Source: Humulus lupulus
Taxonomy: Eukaryota; Streptophyta; Magnoliopsida; Rosales; Cannabaceae
DNA: 64,000 bases
Direction of reading: 5' to 3'
Assembly: GCF_963169125.1 (NCBI RefSeq)
Contig: NC_084798.1
Span: forward strand, 106,161,970-106,225,969
Shown here in pieces: positions 9,789-21,084 of this stretch (position 1 is the first letter of the stretch; each line of letters begins with the position of its first letter). Both the position numbers and the translations under genes were made by a program. The notes under the pieces were generated by a model that worked only from the letters and a program-made list of their open reading frames with translations, was not told the DNA's origin and did no database searches.

Positions 9789-11665
9789 TAGAGCCGTGTA
9801 GTTGGTGAATCTCGGCTCGTACCTATTGCCTTTGGGGTTTTTATTCTCAGAAGCTGACGGATCATTGCTCGCCCGTTTTCCACCATTTCTGCCATTTTCT
9901 TTCCCGTTGCCGTTGCCATTGCCATTGGGTTTCTCCGACCCGTTGGCGGCCTTGGCGGTTTCTTCCTTTGGCCCCTTTTCCTTCGTTGGAGATTTCCCCT
10001 TATTGGCAACCGCGTCCTCGAGCTTGATATATCGATCAGCTCGATCCAAAAACTCCTGGGTACTTCTTACCCCATTCTTTCTTAGGCTAATCCAGAGGGG
10101 AGAATGGCATCTAACCTCAGTAGTTAGGGCCATCATTATCCCTCGTCCCCCACTGCCTTGGCTCTGGCTGCTGCTCGCATGAAGTGCTGGACATACTCCT
10201 TCAAGGGTTCTCCCTCCTTCTGGCGTATCTCGACCAGCTAGTTGGCGTCAGCGGGGTACGCGACCCGCATAGAATTGTCCGTAGAATTCCTTCATGAACA
10301 TCTCCCAGGATACTATACTAGCTGGAGAGAACTTAACGAACCACTCCTAGGCGGTGTCAGATAGTGTTGCGGGGAAGATCATGCAGTGGGCATCGTCTGA
10401 CACTTTCTGTATGTCCATTTGTATCTCAAATTTGTTGACATGAGATATTGAGTCTCCGTACCCATCAACATTTGGCAGTGTTGGCATTTTGAATTTACTG
10501 GGGGTTTCTGCCACATCAATCCTTTGCATAAACGGAGTGCCCCTCCTCCTATCGTACTCTATGTGGGATGTTCGACCCCCGACCAGTTGTTGTACTGCCT
10601 GGTTCAGAGCATCAATCTGAGCCTGAACCACTTCTGGGATCGCTGGGGTGACCGGTGCCAGAGGAGCATACTCATCGTGTCTTTCGCGACGGTCATTGAG
10701 CACGTCCCTCAAATCTTCATCCCTGCACCTGTGCTCGCTAACTCCTAGCCGATCAAAGATGTTGTTTTGTCTGGGTTGTCCCCCAGCGTAATGGCTTGCT
10801 GGCCTATCTTCTCTAGGTGGGGGGCTCCTGCCTCCACCTTTTTCTTCATTCCTCTGATCAGAATTCCCTCTACCAAAATCATCTTCATTATAGTCATGGT
10901 CGTCTCTGAACTGTGGCCAACTACGGCGTGACCGGCTGTTCACGCTATTTCCTCCTCGGGCTGGTATTTCCTGAGCGTTAGGAGGAGTCCTGCGCTGGTA
11001 TTTCCTGGGGGGCCTTTGACCGCAGAGCCTGACTCGTTGTTCCTTTTGTTGGTAGAAGGACGCTACCCCCTGCTCGATGGGTTTGGCTCTTCGTCCCCTG
11101 GGCGTCTAGGGTTGCGGGGTGGCTACCTGGCCTTATTCTGCCTCTGGCACTGGGGATTGCTTCGACCAGCTTGAGATGGAGGTTGCTGCTTAGGATCCCA
11201 AATTGGGACATCATCCTGAGCCACAGGTGGCTGCTTTGACCTTTGGGGGCTTGCTGGCTGGAGCGGAGGACTTAGATTGGGAGCCCGCTGTGGTGGCGCG
11301 CTCGGTGGCTGATCTAGTTGAGAGGTCGGTATAGCTTGTCTTCGACCCAATTGAATGGATGCTTCAAGAGCGGCCATGGCATTCCTCTGCCGACGGTCCA
11401 TGTTCGCCTGCCGCTCACTCAGCTCTTAGCGTTGACGTTCAATTTCTCTTTGTTGCAGCGCCATTGTCTCTGCTGCGTTCTCTTGATTGGCCCTCTGATT
11501 GGCCAACTCATCCTGCAACACCCCCAGTGTTGCCCACAGTGTTTCCGTATCCAACTCCTCCTCTTCAAACTCTAAATTTGGTTCATTATCCGCCACATTT
11601 GGAGGAGGAGGTTGAGATGCTACAGCACCTGCGGTCGGTCCAGCTTTCTTAGATGTCTTTGCCAT
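9789..11665 (-). pseudogene. Element A gag
   Basis: The start is the ATG at 11665 on the minus strand (MAKTSKKAGPTAGAV), 50 bases after the 5' LTR. The first part has an acidic stretch and a glutamine-rich, probably coiled-coil segment. An in-frame TAA follows at 11426-11428, then proline/glutamine-rich sequence. The conserved gag domain lies at about 10500-10250 (TPSKFKMPTLPNVDGYGDS, then MIFPATLSDTA and EWFVKFSPASI), interrupted by a TAG at 10347-10349. It continues as VRSTQEFLDRADRYIKLEDA and a Lys/Gly/Asn-rich tail ending NYTALT at about 9790, where Tekay element E begins. Several frame changes occur. The style is Tat-group gag. Confidence 0.85.
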
Positions 11666-11714
11666 TAGATTTTCTTATAACTTCTTGATCAAAATCTCAA
11701 TGAAAGCACTAGAA

Positions 11715-12337
11715 TGTTGACCCTGGATTTGGCCAACGACACGGAGTCAGAAATACGACAAGAAATGAGATGATAATCAAGAATAGAATCCAATGGTGAA
11801 GAAATGACACAAATGATTTATAGTGGTTCGGCCCCAATGAATGGTAATGACCTATGTCCAGTTAGTGCTATTATTGATATTGAATCCCAATGCTGTGATC
11901 AAAGAACTAGGGTTCTTGAGTTTCACAAGCCTCAGGAGAAAATACAACTATTTGAAGGATAATTGCACTATATGCTCTTTCTCTCAATATTCCCAAAAAA
12001 AGGTTCAAAAGTCAAAAGTCCATTCCTTGAGATCTTTCATGCATATTTATAGGCTCAAGGGGGGTTACATGGGCCAATGGGCCTTAATTATCCTTAATAT
12101 CCACGTATCAAAGCAATAAAAAGGAAATAATCAACGCAGTTATTATAAAATTACAATCTTTTAAGGACATATACTAAAGCATACGACCAGTCTAGTCGCA
12201 TCTAATTGTGAGGTTTGACGAAGCAACAGGGAGCTGGTCGATAATCAAACAAAACCTCTTCATTTTGACTCTGCCACGTGTCAACTACATGTGAGAAATT
12301 CTTGCCACGTCATCAGTAGCCATTTTTTGGGTAAATA
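11715..12337 (-). repeat. Element A 5' LTR
   Basis: Reads TGTTGACCCTGG at 11715 and ends GGGTAAATA at 12337, followed by the target copy GACTT. Its partner is 2180-2800. The outer terminal dinucleotide is mutated (TA for CA on the plus strand). The conserved box lies at 11816-11835. The leader after it (11714 to 11666, minus strand) starts TTCTAGTGCTTTC; I do not recognise a standard tRNA primer site there. Confidence 0.9.
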
Positions 12338-12342
12338 GACTT

Positions 12343-13092
12343 ATCAGTCATCTAATCGACATAGACTTATCAGTCATCTGATCGAGATAGACTCATCAGT
12401 CATCTAATCGAGATGGACTCATCAGTCATCTAATCGAGATGGACTTATCAGTCATCTGACCAAGATAGACTTATCAGTCATCTATTTAGAGAGTGACTTA
12501 TTAGTTAACTATTCAGAGAGACTTATTAGTCATCTACCTCAGAGCGAGAGACTTATTAGTCATCTACTCAGAGCACATGACTCCACAAATATTAATTTGT
12601 ACCTGCTTGCATGCATGAGTAGGGTTATTACTGCTAGGCATGCCTATTAAGACTTAGTAAAATGTTATTACTTGTTCATGAGCATCTTGAGTTTTCTTGC
12701 TCGGCTTCGGCTCAGGGGTGCTATGTGGTGCAGGTAAAGGCAAAAGAAAGCTGGACCATCCTTGAGTTGGAGAGCTTAGGTGACAATGTGTACATATGCA
12801 GCTGCTCGACCACCACAGTCGAGGGTTGAAAGAGGAACTAGAGTTAAACTCTATTTTGCCGCTTAGGTCGGCTGGTTGTAAATATTTTATTGTAATTAAC
12901 CTTTAAATGATATTTTTGAGATCCCAATGTATATGGTAAACGTTTTAGTGAAACGTTATATCTTAACCAAAATTTTTAATCCTAAACCACTAATCATACT
13001 TAGTTACAAGATTATGGCCAAATGACTCAGTTAGCGAGTTTAGCACTATTCAAATGCATACATTAACGGTCCCTGGAGATTAGGGCGTTACA
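12343..13092 (+). mobile_element. Solo LTR, right part, with minisatellite
   Basis: Continues the LTR that starts at 366. From 12338 to about 12576 it holds nine diverged copies of a roughly 26-base unit of the type GACTTATCAGTCATCTRATCG. Element A inserted inside this array. The rest carries the block found in all Tekay LTRs here (GGTGCTATGTGGTGCAGG, about 12715-12735) and ends GGGCGTTACA at 13092. Confidence 0.85.
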
Positions 13093-13720
13093 GAGAAAGG
13101 AGATAAATAAAGAAATAAATTTAATTAATATATTTAATAAAAATATAAAATTTATTTAGTTTCAATTTTAAGAAGTATGATTATATATTTTTAGTTATTA
13201 AATAATAAATTATGAGGGTATTTTAGTTTCAATTTTAAGAAGTATTATTATATATTTTTAGTTATGAAATAATAAATTATGAGGGCATTTTAGTCATATT
13301 AAAAATGGTTTGACCAAAATTGGGCTCAGGTATCATTTTGTTCTATTTTACAAAACATAAGGGTTTTGTCATTTAACAAAAGATAGGGGCCGATCGAGTA
13401 TTTAGGCAAAATACTTGAGTCAAACTGATATTTTCATTAAAATATTAGATTGTTGACGACGTTATTACCAAGAGATGTAATCCAAAAAATCATTAATTTT
13501 ATATATTTTGATATTAAAAATTTAATTGGATCATTTTGATTATGTCAATTTTGTACCCTACTACATGATATTCATATTTATTCGGTTGTAAGATATTAGT
13601 AAAACAGCGACAGATCTATGATTTTTACTTGGTGGGGGCTTGAAATAAAAAAAAAGTATAGAATAACTGGAATTAATAATTATGAAATGATTAATTTCCT
13701 ATTTCAAAGAAAAATTAGAA
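13093..13720. repeat. AT-rich flank with a Mutator-like terminal repeat
   Basis: No gene is visible. A segment of about 65 bases is tandemly duplicated (about 13158-13223 and 13224-13287). Bases 13310-13407 match the right terminal repeat of the Mutator-like element at 17500-17708, ending TATTTAGGC where that one ends TATTTACCC. Its left partner is not in the window. Around 13605-13650 lies a GGTGGGGGCTTGAAAT motif typical of old dispersed plant repeats. Confidence 0.5.
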
Positions 13721-16700
13721 GGGTAAATATCATTGTGGATTCTGTGTTGTACAAAAGTTATCGATCGGGCCATTTGTTTTGTTAAATGACAATTTAAAAC
13801 TTGTGTTTTGCAAACTAGAACAAAATAATATCCTGAGCCCAATTTTGATCAAATTTTCTTTTAATATGTCTATTATGACTCTGGATTTTATTTTTAATTA
13901 TATATATTTTTTAAATATTTAAGATATTTTATTTGAAAGAAAAAAATAATTTAATAAAAACTAATTAACAAATCTAAACTATTAAAAAGTTAATATATTA
14001 TAAAAAAAATTAAAAAACTCTTTGTGACTTCTCCACTTTTCTTCTTCCTTCCTCTTTCCCAATTCTTTATCTTCTTTTTTCTTATTTCTTGTTCATTCCA
14101 AAAACCCATCTGTAATGCCCCAAATTTCCTAATAAGGTTTATGACCTTGATTAAGAGGCCGGGAGGGCCTTAATTGAATTATTATGTTATTAAATGGTTA
14201 TATGCATTTTTATGAGAATTATATTATAATATGATGTTAAATGCATGCATGTGGGTCTACATTTGTTTATAGTGGTATTTTAGTAATTTGGTCATTGAGG
14301 GCATAACTGTGTATTTTGGTGCATGTTGTGATTAATTAGTATAGCCACATTATAAGGTGGATTGGTTCGAGCTATTCGACATGAGACAATCATGAAATGC
14401 AAGTGTTCGGTCTGGTCATAACGAGTTTAAGCTCGGGGCTCGGGGTGAGTCTCGGGGTGATTTTAATGGTTAGAGCGTTACCAGGAATTAAAGGGTAATG
14501 GGATATGAGTTATTGGCATTTGAGAATATTGAGAATAACGAGAATTTGAGGGTGTTAATTATAATTAACGAGATAGGCGGGAAATGCCGATTTTACCCTT
14601 AGGAGTCTTTAGAAGCCTTTATTTGACCTAGGGGCAAAATAGTCTTTTCACCCTTAAGATTTATATAAACTCAAGGCTGTAGAAATCTTCAGACCAAAAT
14701 AGAGCATCATCATCCTCATCTTTCTCCCTCACCCGTACACCATTTCTCCTCTTTCTTCCTTTTGATTTTTGAAAGCCAATTTGAAGAAATAAGCTAGGAA
14801 ATCAAGGTTTGAGCTTAGGAATTTGATTCAGCCATTGAAGGGAATTCAAAATCAAGCTTGAGGTAAGGAAATTCAGCCATGAAAGTCTTGTTATACCCTG
14901 TTTTTCTTTTAAGTTTTCAGTTTGTGATTTCTTGGTGGATAGTTGGAATTAATGGAAGTTTGGTCGGTGTTTAACTTGGGTTTTGATGAGGGTGAGTTGG
15001 AGATGAAGTTTAGGAGTTGAATTGGGTGTTAGGTTGATGTTTGGGATTGGTTTGAAGGGTTGGTTTCAAGGAAAACGCAAGGGAGAAAAATCTGGTTCTT
15101 GTTGTTTTGCATAATGAGCTGCGGCATGGCTTTGGTGAGCCGCGGCCCACGTTGGGTGCTGAGGAAGAGCCGGCTCTGTTTAAGGGGCAGGCCGTGACCC
15201 TTAGAGGCATTTTAGGCCAGAAATGAGTTTTTGGCTTGGGAATGCTAGCCTTAGGCCTCGGGGTCGATCCTACCACCCGCTTTAGTTTGGATTGATGTCC
15301 TGGAGGCTAGATATTTGTTTGGGAACCTATGTTGATCATTTTTATTAATGGTGTCCTGTATTTGGTTATGACTAGGTGACCGCTAAAGGACTCAAAGTTT
15401 ATCGTTCTCAAGGGTTGTTCTTTTAATCATTCTAGCTCGAATCTGAGGTAAGAAAACTGCACCCTGTGTATATGTGACATGCATGGATATTTTTGATGCA
15501 TGTTGGAAGCTTAAATGTAATGCACGAGAAACATGTGATTAGGACATGCTTTGTATACTGAGTATGAAATAGTTCAGAGCTTGAGCCTCTGTGTTTATGC
15601 ATGATCCTGATGGTGCTAGTACTTGTTAAGTAAGCATGTTGAATGCCTTTATTTGGATATTTGACATATGATATATGTTTGGTGGCATGGCTTACTTGTG
15701 TATGGCACTGACTTATTAGTCAGAATCGGAAATGGTGTTAGATCCATCTGTGAAGCTGTGATTTACTAGTCAAGTTCACAATGGGTTGAACACTGGTCGT
15801 GTTTTACTGACCTAAGAGTCAGAAATGGCATAGCGTCATGAACGCCGAGCCAAATGAAGATTAGATCTAATCGATGTCAGCGTTGAATGAATCATATGGG
15901 GTATTAATGCTGGACCGACCTGAAGGTCGATGAAAATTATAAGTGCTTGCCTAGTCTAAGAATAGTTACTAGAGCCAGGGCCTAAGGCCTAGGTGACTAT
16001 TTGTCACATGGCTAGGAGGGTATGGGACCTCCGAGATGGACTTATTAGTCATCTAATCGAGATGGAGTTATTAGTCATCTGACCAAGATGGACTTATCAG
16101 TCATCTGACCGGGATAGACTTATCAGTCATCTGATCGAGATGGACTTATCAGTCATCTATCTTTTATTCAAGGCTATCAGCCCGATATGGTTACCAGAAC
16201 CACCAGTGTTAAATCACTTATCTGATTGAGACTGACTTGATATTCTTCCATTCAAGAGGGCAGGATTCTTTATCTTGGATACCCATTACTACATGGTTTT
16301 TCTTGCCTGCTTGGCTAGGGCTATATCTGCTAGGCGTGTGCCTTATGATTTGATGACATGTTATTATTGTTCATGAGCATATTAAGTTTTCTTGCTGGGC
16401 TTCGGCTCACGGGTGCTATGTGGTGCAGGTAAAGGCAAAAGAAAGCTAGACCATCCTTGAGTTGGAGAGCTTAGGTGACGATGTGTACATATGCGGCTGC
16501 TCGATCGCCACGGCCAAGGTTTGAAGGAGAGGAACTAGGGCTAAACCCTGTTTTGCCGCTTAGATCGGCTGGTTGTAAATATTTTGTTGTAATAAACCTT
16601 TAAATTATATTTTTGGGATCCCAATGTATATAGTCAATGTTCTAATGAAACGTTATATCTTAACCAAAATTTTAATCCCTAAACCGCTAATCATACTCAG

Positions 16701-17708
16701 TTACACGATTTTGGCCAAATGACTCGATTAGCGAGTTTAGCACTGTTTATAAGGCACACCGTAACGGTTCGTGGAGTTTAGGGCGTTACACCATCTATCT
16801 CTTCTACTTCAGGTTTGGACTTCGTCGGGGGAGCTAGGCATGGATGAGCTCGGATCTTCCTCCTCTCTTTCCGGCTGGTGAACTAGAGTTGAGCAGTTGC
16901 TGACGCAGTGAGCTGTTCGTTGAGGTGTACTTCCTGGTTGTAGACCTGGTTGCTTTGCCCTTTCGTCTTCTTCATCTTTGTCTTTTCTAGCGGTGCAGAT
17001 CCAATGCCCTTTGTCACAGTGAGCACTTTGACTGGTTGCAGGTCGTCAAACAAGCAAGCACACCGGAATTCTTGCAGTCTTTAGCGAGGGCATCAGCTTG
17101 GGTGTGAGGATGACTTTGATTTTTTTTTCCCTTTTTCTAATTTGTTGTCTCAAATTTTGTATAGGTTTTCTATTATTGGAAATAAAATTTTAGGGTAAAA
17201 CTTTGAATTTGTGAAATTTTGGAGATGGTAAAGTTTGCAAGGTTGAAGATGAACAAAGTTGTGATCTGGATTACCTACGTATTTTATGAAGAACCAATGA
17301 ACTTGAAGAACCGATGAACTAGATGAAGAACATATGAACTAAATATTGAGTATTAAAATTTTTATTATGTTTAATAGGTTGAATTTACCTTTTAAGTTGA
17401 GATTCAAATATTTTGATGATAAAATACTGATTTTTTATTTTATTTTTTGATAATACATTAACTTTTTAATAATTTATATTTGTTAATTATTTTTATTTAT
17501 TTAAAATTAAATATATTAAATATTTTAAAAAATCAAATTAAAATTCAGGGTTATTTTAGTCATACTAAAAGAATGTTTGATCAAAATTGGGCTTAGAGTA
17601 TTATTTTATTCCATTTTATAAAATGTAGAGTCCTAATTGTCATTTAACAAAACACAGGGTCTAATCATTAACTTTTGTACACCACAGTGTTCAAAATAGT
17701 ATTTACCC
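13721..17708. mobile_element. Mutator-like TIR element without transposase, split by a solo LTR
   Basis: The left end starts GGGTAAATATCATTG and the right end finishes AATAGTATTTACCC. The terminal inverted repeats extend for about 175 bases with strong similarity, including TTGTTAAATGACAATT and AAGCCCAATTTTGATCAAA. The flanks are AAATTAGAA (13712-13720) and AAATTATAA (17709-17717), a 9-bp duplication with one mismatch, the length typical of Mutator-like elements. Removing the nested solo LTR leaves about 1.3 kb. The interior (13920-14105 and 16796-17480) has no transposase. Its middle part, about 16800-17110, is much less AT-rich than the rest and might be captured sequence, but I recognise no gene in it. 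Confidence 0.75.
14111..16790 (+). mobile_element. Complete solo LTR (Tekay type), 2680 bp
   Basis: Starts TGTAATGCCCC, ends GGGCGTTACA, and is flanked by perfect 5-bp duplications CCATC (14106-14110 and 16791-16795). There is no internal domain, so it arose by LTR-LTR recombination. Inside are a TTTATATAAACTC TATA-like box (about 14662), a GAGGTAAGG donor-like site (about 14860), a CpG-rich patch (about 15118-15200), GAGGTAAGAAAACTGCACCC (about 15445), a GACTTATCAGTCATCTGA minisatellite (16036-16160) and the shared GGTGCAGGTAAAGG block (about 16424). Confidence 0.95.
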
Positions 17709-17717
17709 AAATTATAA

Positions 17718-18461
17718 TTACTTTTAGTAATTTTATTTATTTTGTGGGGCTTATTTTTATAAAAAAGATTGAGGTTTTTTTTAATATTTTGGACGACAAC
17801 TATTCAATTAATATATCTTTTTTTTAAATACAACTTTTTGACACTAGGAGGCTGAAAGCCTCCTTTGTGCCTTCAATGGCCTCGTCCCTAGCAAAACCCT
17901 TTTTAATTTGTGGAAACTACATTATTTATGACTCTTTTTTTCAAATGTTTTCAATTTTATGGGGATTTTTTAATGTTCTTATGAAATTTGTGCCTGTTTT
18001 TGTATAAATTTGTGCTTAATCCAGAGTTTTGTTCTTAATTATGTTTTATAAATTGGATGTTTAGTTTTGTAATTTTTAATCTAATTTTTTGCCTATTATT
18101 TTTCATGTTTGCTTTTTAATAATAATTTGAATGATACAACATTTTTTTTGTTATTTTATAATGTAATATGAATTGTTTTTATTAGTATTTTTCTTTAAAT
18201 TTACTGTACGTATATTTTCTAGAATCATTTTTAACTATATGCTTTTTTTTCCAGGTTTGGCTTAGGTAATGAGTTGCTTGATAGATTACCTTCCATGTGT
18301 TTCAAATATGATTTTTTTTTTTCTTTCTAAATCTAGGTTAAATAACATGTCATCGTAAGGGGTAACTTGTTTCCATAAGTGGGGTACCCATTTCTCTACA
18401 TTTATAGTAATATGGGTAACCGGTTACCTAGAAAACAAAAAAATATACATATATCAGAATG
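17718..18461. other. AT-rich intergenic sequence
   Basis: No gene is visible. It contains long T runs, a relic with the words GGAGGCTGAAAGCCTCC near 17848, and a perfect 14-base palindrome GGTAACCGGTTACC at 18415-18428. It ends where a Tat LTR begins. Confidence 0.4.
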
Positions 18462-20318
18462 TGATGATAACTGTTATCCCAAAAATTTGAAAAGAATGAC
18501 GTGGCAGTGAAATTGACACGTGGCATGAGTTAGTAGGGTGATCTGGCTTAGTAATGGCCCAATACATCAGTTAAGGAATGGGACAGATAGTCAAGCCAAA
18601 TACGCCCGATCGAAGAGAGTATTTAGACTGGGGGTTGCTTGGCTCAGACCTCAGTTTAAAGACCCATATAATTAAATTGGTGCCAAGTCCAAGAAATTGA
18701 AGGGGAGGTATGAATTTTGGTTCAAGATATAAAAGCAGTAGGTCCGATCGGACCTAAGCTTAGGGGACCTCTTGTTAAGCTTGGCTCGAATGAGTTCAAA
18801 GAGAATGACCAAGGCTCAAGTTTTACTCAAGGGGAAAGCCACATAGTGGCCGATCGGGTATGATGTGGAAGAGTTGCACTTGGGCTTGAATGAGGTGAGG
18901 AGGAAAAGTATACCTCGGACCACTTTGGTCCGAGGAGAAGGAAGTGGTGTCCGATCGGACATGATGCGTATGAGGTACCTTGGACCATTTTGGTCCAAGG
19001 AGAGGACTATGTCCGATCGAGCATACTCATAGGAGGTACCTTGGACCATTTTGGTCCAAGGAGAAGTAGATGGTGGCTCGGACCACCTTGGTCCGAGGAG
19101 AAAAGTCCAATGCCCGATCGAGTATTGGTTAAACGAAGAAGGCTCGGACCATTTTGGTCCGAGGAGAGGAGTCGTGCCCGATCGGAGGTACCCATAGGAG
19201 AGCTACCTTGGGTCATTTGGATCCAAGGTGATGATATATAAAAGAAGGCTCGGACCATGTTGGTCCGAGGAGAAGAAGGATATGTCCGATCGGACATGGT
19301 GCTTGTGGAGTACCTTGGACCATTTTGGTCCAAGGAGATGTAGACGGTGGCTCGGACCACCTTGGTCCGAAGAGAAAGGACCAAGGTCCGATCGGACCTT
19401 GGTTGAACGAAGGAGGCTCGGACCATTTAGGTCCGAGGAGAGGGGCATTGTGCCCGATCGCACAAGACGCCTGAAAGAGTGCTTTGGACCATTTTGGTCC
19501 GAGGAGATGCTAGGAAGAAGATGGCTCGGACCACCTTGATTGAAGGAGTCAAATAGGGTGGTTTGAACCACCTTAAGCCTAAGAAGACAACCATTGTGTC
19601 CGATCGGACACAATGAAGGAGTATACCTCGAATGTGCCCGAGGTAAGAAGCAAAGTAAGTACCCTCGGACGACCTTAGTCCGAGGAGAGCCAAATGTACC
19701 TGACCTTTGGTCCGAGGAGAGCCATGCACATACCACCTTTGACCTACGTAAAGCTTGGAGAGTAGTCAACATGCATGAGAAACTACGTCAAACTGCCTGA
19801 AACTACTTCAGTGAGAATTGGTCCAAGCATCCGGGAATCACTCAATCCTCACTTGAATTTAGGGATCAGTTATATTTTGAATGTTTATTTTGTAATATAA
19901 ATATTAGGTAAATAATGGAATATCCCTATCTAAAGGGGATATCAGTTGAGAATCCCAGGTCTATAAATAGAGACTTGGGAGGATCGTAAAAGGACTTTTT
20001 TGGAAAATTGAGAGTGAATCTGTGTTCTAGAGAGAGAAAGTGTGTTGTTCTTGAGAGAAACCCTTTTTTGTATTCTGGAATATTTGCACTGAAGAAACTC
20101 AGTTGACTCTGGTTCATCTGATCTTGAGTGTAGATACAGTAATAAAATCTCTAAGTGGATTAGGCTATTACCGATCATCGGGGCTGAACCACTATAAAAA
20201 TCTCGTGTTATTTACTTTCATTCATAAAAACTGTCTGTTGTCGTTTATAATTCTCTTGAAGGTTTGTCGTAGTTGACGTTCTTACGTCGTTGGCTAAATT
20301 CAGGCAGTGCACGTTTAC
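18462..20318 (+). repeat. Element F 5' LTR (Tat type) with palindrome array
   Basis: Starts TGATGATAACTG. The right limit is uncertain because it runs straight into gag sequence at about 20319, so the leader and gag N-terminus are deleted. A TATA box CTATAAATAG lies at 19961-19970. The box GGGGCTGAACCACTATAAA at 20180-20198 is shared with the LTRs of A and C. The 5' half is occupied by the palindromic array at 18893-19718. Compared with the LTRs of A, B and C (0.6-0.75 kb) it is long, mainly because of that array. Confidence 0.7.
18893..19718. repeat. Array of DNA palindromes inside the element F LTR
   Basis: About a dozen copies of an inverted repeat of the form CTCGGACC-(4-5)-GGTCCGAG or CTTGGACC-(4-5)-GGTCCAAG alternate with self-complementary words such as TCCGATCGGA (about eight copies, some imperfect). 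A higher-order unit of about 275 bases repeats (from about 19035 and again from about 19311). Both strands show long open frames here, which follow from the symmetric repeats and are not genes. Confidence 0.9.
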
Positions 20319-21084
20319 ACCATGTCAGGCACCTGCCTCGCTAACATAAGGCAAGGTGAAGGCAAAAGCCTAAAAAGCTACATCCACATGTTCAACATGG
20401 AAGAAGCTAAAGTATGAAGCCTGACTTGGGGAGAACTCAAGATGGCAATCATGGCCAGAGTGCACCCAGGCAGTAAGCTATGGGATAATATGCTCAAAAG
20501 AGAGCTCACCGACTTAGACAAATTCTATGAAAGAGCACAAAAGTACATTCGCATCGAAGGTGGCCATGAGAACCTTAAGGCAGGAAAAAGTAAAACCCTG
20601 TCAAAGTCCTCTGCCCATGAGGGCTCGAATGCTGCAAGGAAGAGGAGAGCGTATGAAGGGACGAGAGATGACCAATAGATAAAATACAAACACGGAGGTG
20701 AACCCAGGAAAACGCCATACACCTTCTATACAGACCTGACGAATACCAGGGAACATATCTTCCTCACAAATGAAAATTAGGTCCCCTACAAGAGACCCCC
20801 GCCGATGAAAAGAGACCAATCCAAAAGGGACCCCAGTATGTATTGCCAACACCACAAGGATTGGCCACACCACAACAGAGTGTACTAATTTGAAAGTGGA
20901 AATTGAGGAACTCATATGTAGGGGGCACCTAGGGAGGTATGTCATAAGGGAGAACCCAAGACAAGAGGATGGACCGACTTCGCCGCAAGCTTGAGAGCGA
21001 GCCCCGGAAGTGTAGGGAGAAGTAAGAGAAACGGGAAGAGATAGGTACGCTAGGGAGGCTAGACAAAGTCCACCCCCGTGCACC
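20319..21084 (+). pseudogene. Element F gag fragment
   Basis: The plus strand encodes a Tat-type gag C-terminal half: IRQGEGKSLKSYIHMFNMEE, then MAIMARVHPGSKLWDNMLKR, LTDLDKFYERAQKYIRIEGG, a basic KSKTLSKSSAHEG segment and TFYTDLTNTREHIFL. Element A shows the same order (VRSTQEFLDRADRYIKLEDA, YTALT). Stops occur at about 20416, 20676 and 20779, and further ones follow. The N-terminal half is missing because the LTR joins directly to mid-gag. Confidence 0.8.

Larger units (their letters stand above)
2180..12337 (-). mobile_element. Element A: nested Tat-type Ty3/gypsy retrotransposon
   Basis: A 10.16 kb element inserted in the minisatellite of a solo LTR. The target site GACTT is present at 2175-2179 and 12338-12342. 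Two LTRs of 621 and 623 bp differ at roughly 10 of their first 200 bases by eye, so it is fairly young. In element orientation (minus strand) the order is 5' LTR, gag (11665 to 9789), a break filled by Tekay element E, the start of reverse transcriptase (about 4888 to 4245), an antisense gene on the plus strand (3025-4245), a purine tract and the 3' LTR. Protease, the rest of RT, RNase H and integrase are missing, so it cannot move on its own. Confidence 0.9.

Noticed and set aside
9802..10182. 126-codon plus-strand frame rich in Phe, Leu and Pro
   Set aside because: It is the antisense shadow of the Lys/Gly/Asn-rich tail of element A gag.
18816..19800. Several overlapping open frames on both strands
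   Set aside because: They lie in the palindromic array; symmetric repeats keep frames open on both strands. No domain or start context supports them.
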